Shown here: in pieces, positions 39,406 through 48,861 of the stretch
How positions within the stretch are numbered: position 1 is the stretch's first letter
How the letters are laid out: each line of letters starts with the position of its first letter
From: Pseudotabrizicola sp.
Lineage (GTDB): Bacteria; Pseudomonadota; Alphaproteobacteria; Rhodobacterales; Rhodobacteraceae
DNA length: 64,000 nt
Reading direction: 5' to 3'
Assembly: GCF_030656345.1 (NCBI RefSeq)
Contig: NZ_JAUSNR010000010.1
Coordinates: 1 to 64,000 of the forward strand
Position numbers and translations under genes: made by a program
Notes under the pieces: model-generated
What the model was told of the DNA's origin: nothing
Seen by the model: only the letters and a program-made list of their open reading frames with translations
The model's database searches: none

Positions 39406-40584
39406 TCAGGCCAGACTGTTCCGACCGGAACCGGCACTGGCCGCCCGCGCCTTGCTGCGCCCGCCCTCGGTCGGCAGTTCGTTGCCTGCCTGTGGCACGG
39501 GCGGCGCGCCTGCCGGTCGTTTGTCCCGGATATAGATGATCGTGCCCGTCGGCGTCGCGCCCGCCTGTTCCGGCAGCTGCGCGCTCGGGTCGGTCACGCA
39601 CCGCTGATACAGCTGGCGTGCCCAATCTTCGGCCATCACCGTTTCGATCTCTTGCAGGTGATGCGCACGGGCCTGCTGCGTCAAAGCCGCCAGCTTGCCC
39701 CCGGTCAGCTGATCCATCTGCTGCATCGCCGCCTTCAGCCTTGGTGCCAGTGCGGCCAGCCGGAGATCTTCAGACCCGTTCCGGTTGCGGCCCCGCCAAT
39801 AGCGGTGATCAATTTTGCGGTTGGCCTGATGCGCGCTGCCCTTGGCGCTTTTCAGGATAAAGCTCGATGCGTCCCGCACGATATAATGATTGACCTGCGC
39901 AAACCGCTGCAATCCGGGGTCCGAGCATTGAAAATTCCGGGTGATGAACGCGTCGGGCGACAGACCTGATCCGTTGACAATGCGCAGATCATCCGGCCCT
40001 GTCTCAAGCGCGCGCGGCACATGCACACCGGGGCGCGCGTAAGCGGCGCGCCGGAACAGCGCTTTGAAGGCCTCTACCCGTTTCGCCATATCCGCGCCGG
40101 TTTCACAGCGCGTGAATGTTTCGGTCAGCAGGCCACCCTGCGGCGTGACAAACCCCGAATTGCCGAATTTGCGCCAGTTGATATAGGCGCAGTCAAACGC
40201 GGGCATCGCTTTCAAAAGCGCGGGTAAAGTGCCATCCCCGGCGTGAATCACCAGAAACTCATCCAGATCCAGCGCCATGACCCAATCAGCGGCCAGGTAG
40301 CCGGGCTGCCGGGTCGCGCGGGTATAGGCCCGGACCTGATGACAGCCCCGCGGGGCGCGGTTGTATTTATACGTCACCAGATTATGACGCGCCAATTCAG
40401 CCAGAATTTCATGTGTGCCATCGGTCGAGTCATTCTGAAAAATGATGATATCATGAAACCCGATCATCCGGTGATAGGCGACCCATTCCCACAAATAAGG
40501 ACCTTCATCCTTTACGGTCGCAACCAGCGCGAATGTGCCTGCCCCGTCAGCGGGCACTGATGCCCCTTCCCGCAATTCCGCCAT
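39406..40584 (-). CDS. Glycosyltransferase family 2-like protein
   Basis: A 392-aa cytoplasmic protein. It begins FALVATVKDEGPYLWEWVAYH and IIIFQNDSTDGTHEIL, the N-terminal fold of the family 2/GT92-like (Glyco_tranf_2_4) enzymes. The metal-binding DLDEFLVI (DxD-like) is near residue 108. The C-terminus has no membrane segment and ends in a charged tail. Such enzymes usually act on surface polysaccharides; the acceptor is unknown and no other polysaccharide genes are adjacent. Confidence 0.83.
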   Translation of the reverse strand: MAELREGASVPADGAGTFALVATVKDEGPYLWEWVAYHRMIGFHDIIIFQNDSTDGTHEILAELARHNLVTYKYNRAPRGCHQVRAYTRATRQPGYLAADWVMALDLDEFLVIHAGDGTLPALLKAMPAFDCAYINWRKFGNSGFVTPQGGLLTETFTRCETGADMAKRVEAFKALFRRAAYARPGVHVPRALETGPDDLRIVNGSGLSPDAFITRNFQCSDPGLQRFAQVNHYIVRDASSFILKSAKGSAHQANRKIDHRYWRGRNRNGSEDLRLAALAPRLKAAMQQMDQLTGGKLAALTQQARAHHLQEIETVMAEDWARQLYQRCVTDPSAQLPEQAGATPTGTIIYIRDKRPAGAPPVPQAGNELPTEGGRSKARAASAGSGRNSLA

Positions 40585-40849
40585 ATGACCCTCGCATCCT
40601 CAATGCAGCGCCCTGTTTTCCGATCCATGCTGCACGCATGTCACGGACCAGAACGCCATTTTAAAGATAGGATAGGGGTCGGGACTCGGACGGATCAATC
40701 AAAAACGGGCCGACCGCCCGACCGGACCGCCGGAATGCCCCTTGCCCTGCGACACATAAGTCACAGGACAAAAGTCGGGAAACCCCGGCATCCAAAACCT
40801 GACAGGTTGATTTCAAACAAGATCACCCGCTGCAGCAGAGGGAGAAACC
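40585..40849. other. Intergenic region between the M20 hydrolase and glycosyltransferase genes
   Basis: A 265-bp gap, downstream of the M20 gene and upstream of the glycosyltransferase gene (both minus strand). No convincing gene, terminator or promoter was recognised. A single TGCGACA (near 40757) occurs, without the repeated arrangement seen before soxB. Confidence 0.4.
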
Positions 40850-42013
40850 CTATGCCAGCGGTTGCGCCCGTTCGACCAGCCGGGCAAAGAAGCTGGCCCC
40901 GATGGGCGCTGCCTCGTCATTGAAATCGTAAGCCGAGTGGTGCAGCCCTGCCCCCGGCCCGATCCCCATGAACAGATAGGCCCCGGGCCGGGCCTCCAGC
41001 ATATAGCTGAAATCTTCCGACCCCATCTCGCGGTTGGCCCGCGCATTCACTGCCGCCTCACCCGACACCTCTGCCGCCACAGCCGCAGCGAAATCGGCCT
41101 CTTCGGGGTGGTTGACGGTGGCCGGATAGCCCCAGTCATAATCGACCCCGGCCTCTACATTGAACGCCGCCGCATGGCCCGCCACAATCTCGTGCACCCG
41201 GCGTTTCAGCAGCTCGCGCACCTCTGGCCGGAACGCCCGGATCGTGGCGCAGAAGGTGGCCACCTCGGGGATGATGTTCGATGCCGTCCCGGCATGAATC
41301 TGCGTGACCGAGATCACCGCCTCATCCATTGCGTACACATTGCGCGGGATGATGGTCTGCATCGCCTGCACCATGGCCACCACCGCGACCACCGGGTCGA
41401 TGCATTCATGCGGCGTCGCCCCATGCCCGCCCTTGCCGGTCACCGTGACCCAGGCGGTATCGACCGACGCCATCAGCGGCCCCGGCGTGGTCTGGAAATG
41501 CCCCAGCGCCAGATTGGGCGCATTGTGGATGCCGAAGATGCGGGCGATGTCGAAACGGTCCATCACCCCTTCCTGCACCATCACATTGCCGCCGCCGCCC
41601 TCTTCCTCGGCGGGCTGGAACAGGATCGCGACGCGTCCGGCAAAATTCCGGGTCTCGGCCAGATATTTCGCTGCCCCCAGCGCCATCGTCACATGCCCGT
41701 CATGTCCGCAGGCATGCATCCGCCCCGCAATGGTCGAGGCATAGTCGGCGCCGGTAATCTCCTGAATCGCCAGCGCATCCATATCGGCGCGCAACCCGAT
41801 GGTCGGCCCCGCGCCCTGCCCGTTGATGATCGCCACCACCCCGGTTTGCGCGATGCCCTCATGAATCTCATCCACCCCCATCTCGCGCAGACGCGCCACG
41901 ATGAAGGCGGCGGTGGTGTGGCAGTCGAACGCCAGCTCGGGATTCGCATGCAGGTGCCGACGCCAGCCCTTCATTTCTTCGGCAAAAGCCGCGATACGGT
42001 TCAGGACGGGCAT
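40850..42013 (-). CDS. M20 family amidohydrolase (hippurate hydrolase-like)
   Basis: Zinc-dependent amidohydrolase of 387 aa. ADMDALAIQE and MHACGHDGHVTMALGAA give metal ligands, PAEEEGGGG the catalytic glutamate, and REMGSEDFSYML the late ligand. It resembles hippurate/N-acyl-amino-acid hydrolases that deacylate amino acids or IAA conjugates; the true substrate is unknown. It is divergent from mazG, 57 bp away. Confidence 0.9.
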   Translation of the reverse strand: MPVLNRIAAFAEEMKGWRRHLHANPELAFDCHTTAAFIVARLREMGVDEIHEGIAQTGVVAIINGQGAGPTIGLRADMDALAIQEITGADYASTIAGRMHACGHDGHVTMALGAAKYLAETRNFAGRVAILFQPAEEEGGGGNVMVQEGVMDRFDIARIFGIHNAPNLALGHFQTTPGPLMASVDTAWVTVTGKGGHGATPHECIDPVVAVVAMVQAMQTIIPRNVYAMDEAVISVTQIHAGTASNIIPEVATFCATIRAFRPEVRELLKRRVHEIVAGHAAAFNVEAGVDYDWGYPATVNHPEEADFAAAVAAEVSGEAAVNARANREMGSEDFSYMLEARPGAYLFMGIGPGAGLHHSAYDFNDEAAPIGASFFARLVERAQPLA

Positions 42014-42070
42014 GGGTCTTCTCCTATGGACTTCGGCCTTTGATCAAATCGGAAAACACTGGTGCCCGCA

Positions 42071-42901
42071 ATGCCCCTCCCCTCAGATGACCTGATCCAT
42101 AACCCCGATGGCGGCTTGCCGCGCCTGCGCGCGATCATGGCCTGCTTACGCGACCCCGCCACCGGCTGCCCCTGGGATCTGGAACAGGATTTCGCCTCCA
42201 TCGCGCCCTATACCATCGAAGAGGCGTATGAGGTCGCCGATGCCATTGAACGGCAGGCATGGGATGATCTGCGCGGCGAACTGGGCGATCTGCTGTTCCA
42301 GTCGGTGTTCCATGCGCAGATGGCTGAAGAGGCCGGGTATTTCGACCTGAATGACGTGATCCGCAGCATTTCCGACAAGATGGTCGCCCGTCACCCGCAT
42401 GTCTTCGGCAGCGAATCGCGCGATAAATCCGCCGACCAACAGACCGCCGACTGGGAAGCGCTGAAAGCGCAGGAACGTGGGAAAGCCCGCGCGCTCGACG
42501 GTGTGGCGCTTGGCCTGCCCGCGCTGATGCGGGCGGTGAAGCTGCAAAAGCGCGCCGCCCGCGTCGGGTTCGACTGGCCATCGACCGATCAGGTGGTCGC
42601 CAAGATCGCCGAGGAAGCGGCCGAACTGGTCGAGGCCCGCGACACCCTGACGCAAGCCGAGGTGACCGAGGAATTCGGTGACCTGCTGTTCGTCATGGCC
42701 AACCTCGCCCGGCACCTGCATGTCGACCCCGAAGCCGCCCTGCGCGCCGCCAATGCCAAGTTTACCCGCCGTTTCCAGCGGATCGAGGATTGGCTGGCCG
42801 AGGATGGCCGCACGCCGGACCAGTCCGGTCTGGCAGAAATGGATGCCCTGTGGGACCGCGCCAAGGCTGAGGAAAAGGCCGGCAAGGCGCAGCAGGGGTA
42901 A
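42071..42901 (+). CDS. mazG: Nucleoside triphosphate pyrophosphohydrolase MazG
   Basis: House-cleaning NTP pyrophosphatase of about 276 aa with two MazG domains. CPWDLEQDFASIAPYTIEEAYEVADAI carries the first EExxE region, and EEAAELVEARD plus EEFGDLLFVMANLARHL the second. ATG 42071 is used; GTG 42062 is an alternative. Family proteins lower aberrant nucleotides or (p)ppGpp. Followed by the ferric-iron binding protein after 82 bp. Confidence 0.93.
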   Translation: MPLPSDDLIHNPDGGLPRLRAIMACLRDPATGCPWDLEQDFASIAPYTIEEAYEVADAIERQAWDDLRGELGDLLFQSVFHAQMAEEAGYFDLNDVIRSISDKMVARHPHVFGSESRDKSADQQTADWEALKAQERGKARALDGVALGLPALMRAVKLQKRAARVGFDWPSTDQVVAKIAEEAAELVEARDTLTQAEVTEEFGDLLFVMANLARHLHVDPEAALRAANAKFTRRFQRIEDWLAEDGRTPDQSGLAEMDALWDRAKAEEKAGKAQQG

Positions 42902-42983
42902 CCAAAGTTTTTCACTCAACTATTGACCGAAGCGATTTTGTCGGGTTTATGGGCTGCATAATTTCCGACCAAAGGACTCAACC

Positions 42984-43991
42984 ATGACTTTCCGTCTTTC
43001 CCTTGCAGCCCTTGCCCTTGGCTCTGTCGCGATGCCCGCGCTGGCCGATGAGATCAACATCTATTCCCACCGCCAGCCCGAGCTGATCCAACCGATCATC
43101 GACGCCTTTACGGCCGAAACCGGCATCACGGTGAACATCGCCTTTGTCGACAAAGGCATGTCGGAACGTCTGGTGGCTGAAGGCGACCGCTCGCCCGCCG
43201 ATCTGGTGCTGACCGTCGACATCGCCCGTCTGACGCAGGTGGTCGATGCCGGTGTGACCCAAGCTGTCGACTCCGAGGTGCTGGCCGCCAACATCCCGGC
43301 AGAGCTGCGCGACGAGGCCAACCACTGGTTCGGCGTCACCACCCGCGCCCGCATCATCTATGCCAGCAAAGACCGCGTGGCCGAGGGCGAAGTGACCACC
43401 TATGAAGATCTGGCCGATCCGAAATGGGCCGACCGTATCTGCATCCGCTCGGGCACCAACGACTATAACGTCGCCCTGACCGCCGCCGTCATCGCCCACC
43501 ATGGCGAAGAAGCTGCGAAAACCTGGCTGGAAGGCGTCAAAGCCAACCTCGCCCGCAAACCCGATGGCGGTGACCGCGATCAGGTCAAGGCGATTGCGGC
43601 AGGCGAATGTGACATCGCCGTCGGCAACACCTACTACATCGGTCAGATGATGGCCGACCCGGAACAGCGCCCGGCAGCCGAAGCGGTGAATATCGTGTTC
43701 CCGACCTTCACGGATGGCGGCACCCATGTGAACGTCTCGGGCGTGGCGCTGACCAAAGCCGCACCGAACAAGGAAAATGCCATCAAGTTCATGGAATGGC
43801 TGACCGAAGACACCGCACAGAAGATCTATGCCGAAACCAACTACGAATTCCCGGTCAAGGCGGGCGTCGAGCGGTCGGAACTGGTGGCAAGCTGGGGTGA
43901 GTTCACCGCAGACACCAAGCCGCTGACCGAAGTCGCCAAGCTGCGCCCGGCCGCGCTGAAGCTGATCGAAGAAGTGAACTTCGACGGGTAA
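42984..43991 (+). CDS. Ferric iron ABC transporter substrate-binding protein (FbpA/FutA-like)
   Basis: Periplasmic binding protein of 335 aa. Signal peptide MTFRLSLAALALGSVAMPALA is followed by the family start DEINIYSHRQPELIQPI. The tyrosine-rich site NTYYIGQMM near residue 212 is the metal-binding twin tyrosine of FbpA/FutA proteins. No permease or ATPase gene is adjacent, so it is an orphan here. A weak TTGACC/TTTATG pair (17-bp spacing, 42923-42951) may be its promoter. Confidence 0.9.
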   Translation: MTFRLSLAALALGSVAMPALADEINIYSHRQPELIQPIIDAFTAETGITVNIAFVDKGMSERLVAEGDRSPADLVLTVDIARLTQVVDAGVTQAVDSEVLAANIPAELRDEANHWFGVTTRARIIYASKDRVAEGEVTTYEDLADPKWADRICIRSGTNDYNVALTAAVIAHHGEEAAKTWLEGVKANLARKPDGGDRDQVKAIAAGECDIAVGNTYYIGQMMADPEQRPAAEAVNIVFPTFTDGGTHVNVSGVALTKAAPNKENAIKFMEWLTEDTAQKIYAETNYEFPVKAGVERSELVASWGEFTADTKPLTEVAKLRPAALKLIEEVNFDG

Positions 43992-44010
43992 TTCCCTGTT
44001 CGGGCAGGAG

Positions 44011-44039
44011 AAAGGCCCCGGAGCGATCCGGGGCCTTTT
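44011..44039 (+). terminator. Rho-independent terminator after the iron-binding protein gene
   Basis: AAAGGCCCCGGA pairs perfectly with TCCGGGGCCTTT around the loop GCGA and is followed by TTTTG. The stem is 12 bp with a strong GC core, and lies 20 bp after the stop. Confidence 0.92.
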
Positions 44040-44040
44040 G

Positions 44041-44154
44041 TCATTGCAGCACCTCGACGCACAGAACCGTGGGCAGGTGGTCTTGCCAGCTTTCGCCGCC
44101 GTCGCGCGACCGGCAGCCCCCCTTGGTGCCGACCAGCAACGCATCCCCTGCCAT
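44041..44154 (-). pseudogene. Remnant of a BNR/sialidase-like repeat protein (37 codons)
   Basis: The minus strand encodes only 37 residues, starting MAGDALLVGTKGG, then SRDGGESWQ, and ending LPTVLCVEVLQ before TGA. LLVGTKGG is the typical start of BNR/glycosyl-hydrolase-like beta-propeller proteins of about 300-350 aa. SRDGGESW is their Asp-box repeat. The gene looks like a start and end joined by a large internal deletion. It is too short to form a propeller. It could be a small functional gene, but that is less likely. Confidence 0.5.
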
Positions 44155-44221
44155 GACACCCCCCACTCACGGTGATGAAGCTAAAACCCGCTGGTCTGAG
44201 GCTATCATCACACAGTTTTTC

Positions 44222-44249
44222 GGACAAATATTTTACCGTCTGGACAAAT
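44222..44249 (+). promoter_or_regulatory. Direct repeat GGACAAAT before the nucleoside hydrolase
   Basis: GGACAAAT occurs at 44222-44229 and 44242-44249, exactly 20 bp apart, in an otherwise AT-richer 136-bp gap. Two-turn spacing suggests a dimeric regulator site. The ribosome site TCCTGACAGGAG is nearby at 44272-44283. Confidence 0.4.
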
Positions 44250-44290
44250 GCGCTATGCTCAGCTTGTTAGCCTCCTGACAGGAGAAGCCA

Positions 44291-45238
44291 ATGTCTGACG
44301 CCCCGCGTAAAATCATCATCGACACCGATCCGGGGCAGGACGATGCCGTTGCCATCCTGCTGGCTCTGGCCAGCCCCGAAGATATTGAGGTGCTGGGCAT
44401 CATCGCCGTTGCCGGGAACGTGCCGCTGGACCTGACGCAGCGCAATGCGCGGATCATCTGCGAACTGGCGGGCCAGCCCGGAATGCGGGTCTTTGCCGGC
44501 TGCGACCGGCCGATGGTGCGCCCGCTGGTGACGGCGGAATATGTGCATGGCAAGACCGGGCTGGATGGCCCGCAGATGGCAGACCCGACGATGCCGCTGC
44601 AGGATCAGCATGGCGTTGATTTCATCATCGAAACCCTGCGCCGCGAACCGGCACAGACCATCACCCTGTGCGCGCTGGGGCCCTTGACCAATATCGCAAC
44701 CGCGATGGAACGCGCGCCCGATATCACCGGGCGCATTCAACAGATCGTGCTGATGGGCGGTGGATATTTCGAGCAGGGCAATGTTACCCCGGTTGCCGAA
44801 TTCAACATCTATGTCGACCCGCAAGCCGCTGATATCGTGTTCAGATCCGGCGTTCCGCTGGTGGTCATGCCGCTGGATGTGACCCATAAGGCGCTGACCA
44901 CCGGCGCGCGGGTCAAGGCGTTCCGCGCGCTTGGCACCGAACCGGGGCGGATGGTGGCGGAATGGACCGATTTCTTTGAACGTTTCGACAAGCAGAAATA
45001 CGGCAGTGACGGCGCGCCGCTGCATGACCCTTGCGTCATCGCCTGGCTGATCCGGCCCGAGCTGTTTCAGGGCCGCAAGATCAATGTAGAGATCGAGACC
45101 CAGTCCGAGCTGACCATGGGCATGACCGTGGCCGACTGGTGGGGGGTGACGGGGCGGCCGTCGAACGCCCTGTTCATCGGCTCGGTCGATGCGGATGGGT
45201 TTTTCGCGCTGCTGACCGAGCGGATCGCCCGGCTCTGA
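44291..45238 (+). CDS. Inosine-uridine preferring nucleoside hydrolase
   Basis: Calcium-dependent nucleoside N-ribohydrolase of 315 aa. The N-terminal DTDPGQDDA motif (residues 11-19) is the calcium-binding signature. MGGGYFEQGNVTPVAEFN near residue 155 and HDPCVIAWL near 242 complete the active site. The protein splits nucleosides into base and ribose in the cytoplasm. It converges on the phoR gene; no nucleoside transporter is adjacent. Confidence 0.93.
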   Translation: MSDAPRKIIIDTDPGQDDAVAILLALASPEDIEVLGIIAVAGNVPLDLTQRNARIICELAGQPGMRVFAGCDRPMVRPLVTAEYVHGKTGLDGPQMADPTMPLQDQHGVDFIIETLRREPAQTITLCALGPLTNIATAMERAPDITGRIQQIVLMGGGYFEQGNVTPVAEFNIYVDPQAADIVFRSGVPLVVMPLDVTHKALTTGARVKAFRALGTEPGRMVAEWTDFFERFDKQKYGSDGAPLHDPCVIAWLIRPELFQGRKINVEIETQSELTMGMTVADWWGVTGRPSNALFIGSVDADGFFALLTERIARL

Positions 45239-45245
45239 CCCCTGA

Positions 45246-46265
45246 TCACTCCAGCGGCAGGATGACGGCGAAGGTGCTGCCCTTGCCCTGCTCGCTGGCG
45301 ATCTGCAACCGGCCCCGGTGGCGCTGGACGATGTGTTTCACAATCGCAAGGCCAAGGCCGGTGCCGCCCTTTTCGCGCGAGCGGTGGCTGTCGACGCGGT
45401 AGAACCGTTCGGTCAGGCGCGGCAGGTGGCGGGGGTCGATTCCCTCGCCCTGATCGATGACCTCGATCCGCAGCGCGGATGATTTCGGCAGGCTGTCGGG
45501 CGTCAGCCGCACCACCACCTCGCCCCCCGCGCCGCCGTATTTCACCGCGTTTTCCATCAGGTTCTGGAACACCTGCACCAGCTGATCGGCATCGCCGGGC
45601 ACCTGAGTGCTCAGGCCCTCGGCCAGGTCCAGCCGCACCGTCACGCCATTGGCTTCGGCCAGTGGCCGCAGGGTGGCCTTGGTCGATCGCAGGATTTCCA
45701 CCATCTCGACCAGCGCTGTCGGGCGGACACGTTCTTCGGCCTCCACCCGGCTCAGGTGCAACAGGTCGCGGATCAGCCGGTTCATCCGGCCCGCCTCACG
45801 CTCCATGATCGACAGGAACCGCTCACGCGCGACGGGGTCGTCTTTCGCCGCCCCCTTCAGCGTCTCGATAAACCCCGACAGGGCGGTGAGCGGCGAGCGC
45901 AGCTCGTGGCTGACATTGGCCACGAATTCGCGCCGCATCTGGCCCATCTGCTCCACCTCGGACAGATCCTCCAGCACGCACAGCACCCCCGCCTCTTGCG
46001 GCAGCGGCGTCACCGTCACCCGGTGCACCGCATCCTGCGACGGGCCCGGCACCACCTGCCGCGCCACCCCGCCCTCGGCCGCGCGCAGGGCGCGCATCAG
46101 CGCCGCCTGCACCTCGGGATGGCGCAGCGCAATCGCGTGGTGCCGGCCCAGCATCGCGGCCCCGAACATCGCCACCGCCGCCGGGTTCATCACCGTGATC
46201 CGCTCATCCGGGCCGACGATCAGGGCCGGCAGGGGAACGCCGCTCAGAACTGCTGCTTCGATCAT
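45246..46265 (-). CDS. phoR: PhoR-like sensor histidine kinase
   Basis: Histidine kinase of 339 aa. An N-terminal PAS-like region (ALIVGPDERITVMNPAAVAMFGA) precedes the dimerisation helix with phosphorylated His in VSHELRSPLTALSGF. The ATP-binding blocks are NLMENAVKYGG, DQGEGIDP and GTGLGLAIVKHI. No membrane segment is visible. The sequence is PhoR-like, but neither phoB nor pst genes are in the window, so the phosphate role is inferred. It is divergent from a small conserved gene. Confidence 0.83.
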   Translation of the reverse strand: MIEAAVLSGVPLPALIVGPDERITVMNPAAVAMFGAAMLGRHHAIALRHPEVQAALMRALRAAEGGVARQVVPGPSQDAVHRVTVTPLPQEAGVLCVLEDLSEVEQMGQMRREFVANVSHELRSPLTALSGFIETLKGAAKDDPVARERFLSIMEREAGRMNRLIRDLLHLSRVEAEERVRPTALVEMVEILRSTKATLRPLAEANGVTVRLDLAEGLSTQVPGDADQLVQVFQNLMENAVKYGGAGGEVVVRLTPDSLPKSSALRIEVIDQGEGIDPRHLPRLTERFYRVDSHRSREKGGTGLGLAIVKHIVQRHRGRLQIASEQGKGSTFAVILPLE

Positions 46266-46446
46266 GGTATGCCCCGGTGCGTTTGCTGTCGGGTTTCCCT
46301 TACGGTCTTTGACGCAGGAAAGCGAGACGCACGCTTGATCTGCAGCGATTCCCGACTAAAGTTCCATTGGTGCCTTCCGTTACGTCACCGTGTTCCCGGG
46401 GGGTCTTCCCCGACAGTACCAGCGCCGCCTTTTACAGGAGTTTCCC

Positions 46447-46812
46447 GTGACACTTCCCCATGCAACCTCAGACCCGGACAGGCCCGGCCTGCGCAGGTCT
46501 TCCGGCCCGCTGATCGGCATCGGCCTGCCCCAAGCGCTTGCGCTGCATCTGGCCGACAAGAAACGCCCGGTGGTGGCTTTGCTGCCGCAGGATATTGCGC
46601 TTGCCGGGCTGGACCAGATTGAAAATGCGCTGATCGGCTGCCTTTTGCTGGGCGGCGAGGTCGATGCGCTGGATATTCTGGCCGATCTGGCCGCTGCAGG
46701 CTATCGCGGCGCGGTTGTTGTCATCGCGCCGCCCCTGCCCGATCTGGCGATGGTAGAGCGTGAACTGAAACGGGCCGCGCGGGGCATGACCGTTTCGCTG
46801 GTGGTGCTTTAG
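46447..46812 (+). CDS. Conserved hypothetical protein with receiver-like pattern
   Basis: A 121-aa soluble protein. GTG 46447 follows AGGAG with good spacing. The alternation of strands and helices ([42 protein letters not shown]) resembles an alpha-beta receiver-like fold, but the usual phospho-acceptor aspartate/lysine set is not evident. It is divergent from the histidine kinase gene and may be functionally linked to it. Function is unknown. Its end overlaps the convergent carbonic anhydrase-like gene by 4 bp. Confidence 0.65.
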   Translation: MTLPHATSDPDRPGLRRSSGPLIGIGLPQALALHLADKKRPVVALLPQDIALAGLDQIENALIGCLLLGGEVDALDILADLAAAGYRGAVVVIAPPLPDLAMVERELKRAARGMTVSLVVL

Positions 46813-47330
46813 ACCAAGGGCCGCAACCTGGCCCGGAACCGCGCGGCATTGGCGCGGTAGCTTTCCGCTGACCGCAAAAGCCGCGCCTGCGCCTCGGCAT
46901 CCAGCGTGCGCACCACCCGGCCGGGACTGCCCATCACCAGACTGAAATCGGGGATCTCCTTGCCTTCGGTGATCAGCGCGCCCGCCCCGATCAGGCAACC
47001 GCGCCCGATCTTCGCACCGTTCAGCACCGTTGCCCCCATGCCGATCAGCGCGCCCGCCCCGATGGTGCAGCCATGCAGCATCGCCTTGTGACCGATGGTG
47101 CAATCGGCCCCGATGGTCAGCGGATAGCCCATATCGGTGTGCAGCACGCAGTTTTCCTGCACGTTGGACCCATGGCCGACATGAATCACCTCATTGTCGC
47201 CGCGCAAGGTCGCCCCGAACCAGACCGAGCTTTCCGCCTCCAGCACGATGCGCCCGATCACATTGGCATCCGGTGCCACCCAGGCAGTGGGGTCGATGAC
47301 GGGGGCGATATCGCCAAGGGCATAGATCAT
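46809..47330 (-). CDS. Gamma carbonic anhydrase family protein
   Basis: Left-handed beta-helix protein of 173 aa. Repeated hexapeptides run through the middle ([37 protein letters not shown]). The histidines in VLHTD and GHKAMLHG are placed as metal ligands of gamma-class carbonic anhydrases. YrdA/CaiE-type relatives often lack activity, so function is open. It starts in the gmk stop (ATGA overlap). Confidence 0.9.
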   Translation of the reverse strand: MIYALGDIAPVIDPTAWVAPDANVIGRIVLEAESSVWFGATLRGDNEVIHVGHGSNVQENCVLHTDMGYPLTIGADCTIGHKAMLHGCTIGAGALIGMGATVLNGAKIGRGCLIGAGALITEGKEIPDFSLVMGSPGRVVRTLDAEAQARLLRSAESYRANAARFRARLRPLV

Positions 47331-47962
47331 CTTTGCTCAAACTCCCGGTTCAGGCCGCGCACGAAATCCGACAGCGCAGGCTGGCGGTCGCGGCGCATCC
47401 GCTCTGCTTCAAGAATGGTCAGCAAGCTGTTGAAAGAGATCTCAAGATCGTCATTCACCAGCACATAATCGTATTCCGCCCAATGGCTGATCTCATCGCG
47501 GCTTTTCGCCATCCTGCCGGCGATCACCTCCTCCGTATCCTGCGCCCGGCCGCGCAGGCGGCGGTCCAGTTCGGCAATCGACGGCGGCAGCACGAAGACC
47601 GATACCACATCGCGCCCCAGCGCCGAGTTGCGGATCTGCTGGCCGCCCTGCCAGTCAATGTCGAACAGCGTGTCGCGCCCCTCGCGCATCGCGTCTTCAA
47701 CCGGGCCACGCGGGCTGCCGTAGAGGTTGCCGAACACTTCGGCATGTTCCAGCATATCGCCATCCGCGATCATCGCTTCAAACGCCGCGCGGTCGCGGAA
47801 GTAATAGTGCTGGCCGTCCACCTCACCCGCGCGTGGGGACCGGGTGGTCGCGGAAACCGAGAACCGGATCGTCGGGTCCCACGCCATCAGCCGCCGCGCG
47901 AGGGTCGACTTTCCCGCCCCCGACGGCGATGACAAGATCAGCAAAAGACCACGGCGCTGCAT
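47327..47962 (-). CDS. gmk: Guanylate kinase
   Basis: GMP kinase of 211 aa. P-loop [10 protein letters not shown] is near residues 10-19. The GMP-binding region follows ([17 protein letters not shown]), then [12 protein letters not shown]. The ATG at 47962 has GGAG five bases upstream; GTG 47968 overlaps the yicC stop and is also possible. It stands between yicC and the carbonic anhydrase-like gene, a common order. Confidence 0.95.
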   Translation of the reverse strand: MQRRGLLLILSSPSGAGKSTLARRLMAWDPTIRFSVSATTRSPRAGEVDGQHYYFRDRAAFEAMIADGDMLEHAEVFGNLYGSPRGPVEDAMREGRDTLFDIDWQGGQQIRNSALGRDVVSVFVLPPSIAELDRRLRGRAQDTEEVIAGRMAKSRDEISHWAEYDYVLVNDDLEISFNSLLTILEAERMRRDRQPALSDFVRGLNREFEQR

Positions 47963-47964
47963 CG

Positions 47965-48861
47965 TCACTCCACGTTCTGAACCTGCTCACGCATCTGGTC
48001 TATCACGGTTTTCAGGTCAAGCCCGATCCGGGTCAGCGCCAGCGATTGCGCCTTGGAACACAAGGTGTTGGCCTCGCGCATGAATTCCTGCATCAGGAAA
48101 TCGAACTTGCGCCCCACAGCACCCGGCTCGGCCAGCAGGGCACGCGCGGCGGCGATATGCGCGGTCAGACGGTCCAGCTCTTCGGTCACATCCTGCCTGA
48201 CCGCGATCAGCGCCAGTTCCTGCGCCACCCGACCTTCGTCCGCGCCCTCGGCATGGTCCAGCACCCGGGCAAGCGCGCTGCGCAAGGTTGCCGCCGCCGT
48301 GTCGCGGCGCAGATCGGCCTCGGTCGCGGCGGCTGCGGTCAGCGCGGCGATCTGGTCAAGCTGCCCCGCAATCACGCCTTGCATCGCCGCGCCCTCAGCC
48401 GCGCGCATCGCGGCAAACTCGGCCAGCAATGCGGGCAGATCGGCCAGCAGGGCGCTGCGCAGCGGCCCGGTATCCTGTTCTGCACTCGCGGTTTCAAGCA
48501 CGCCGCGCACCGCCAGCACATCGGCGGCCGTGGCCTGCGCCAGCGTCACCCCGGCCTGCATCGCCGCCCCTTCCACCTGCTGCAACGCCGCCAGCACGGC
48601 GGCCAGCACCGGCGGGTTCACCTGCAACCCGGTCCCGGCCTCGGCCCCTTCGGCGGTGAGTTTCAGCGACAGGCTGACATTGCCGCGCGACAGCGCCTGT
48701 TGCACCTGGCCGCGCACCGGCAGTTCCAGCCCGTCCACCCAATCGGGCAGCCGCAGCCGCAGGTCCAGCCCCTTGCCATTGACCGACCGGATATCCCAGG
48801 CCCAGACAAAGCCCGCGCCCTGCCCTTTGCGGGCGGCAAATCCGGTCATGGATATGGTCAT
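47965..48861 (-). CDS. yicC: YicC family endoribonuclease
   Basis: A 298-aa protein of the YicC/YloC stress-linked endoribonuclease family. The N-terminus [13 protein letters not shown] is the family start. [18 protein letters not shown] follows, and the C-terminal block is [23 protein letters not shown] with conserved acidic and histidine-free core. It is followed by gmk with a short overlap. The ATG at 48861 is chosen; a TTG codon just upstream is less likely. Confidence 0.93.
   Translation of the reverse strand: MTISMTGFAARKGQGAGFVWAWDIRSVNGKGLDLRLRLPDWVDGLELPVRGQVQQALSRGNVSLSLKLTAEGAEAGTGLQVNPPVLAAVLAALQQVEGAAMQAGVTLAQATAADVLAVRGVLETASAEQDTGPLRSALLADLPALLAEFAAMRAAEGAAMQGVIAGQLDQIAALTAAAATEADLRRDTAAATLRSALARVLDHAEGADEGRVAQELALIAVRQDVTEELDRLTAHIAAARALLAEPGAVGRKFDFLMQEFMREANTLCSKAQSLALTRIGLDLKTVIDQMREQVQNVE

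Noticed and set aside
38056-39969. A 637-codon plus-strand frame over the agmatinase and glycosyltransferase genes
   Set aside because: The minus strand carries clear family motifs for both genes, while this frame is rich in Arg, Pro and His without motifs.
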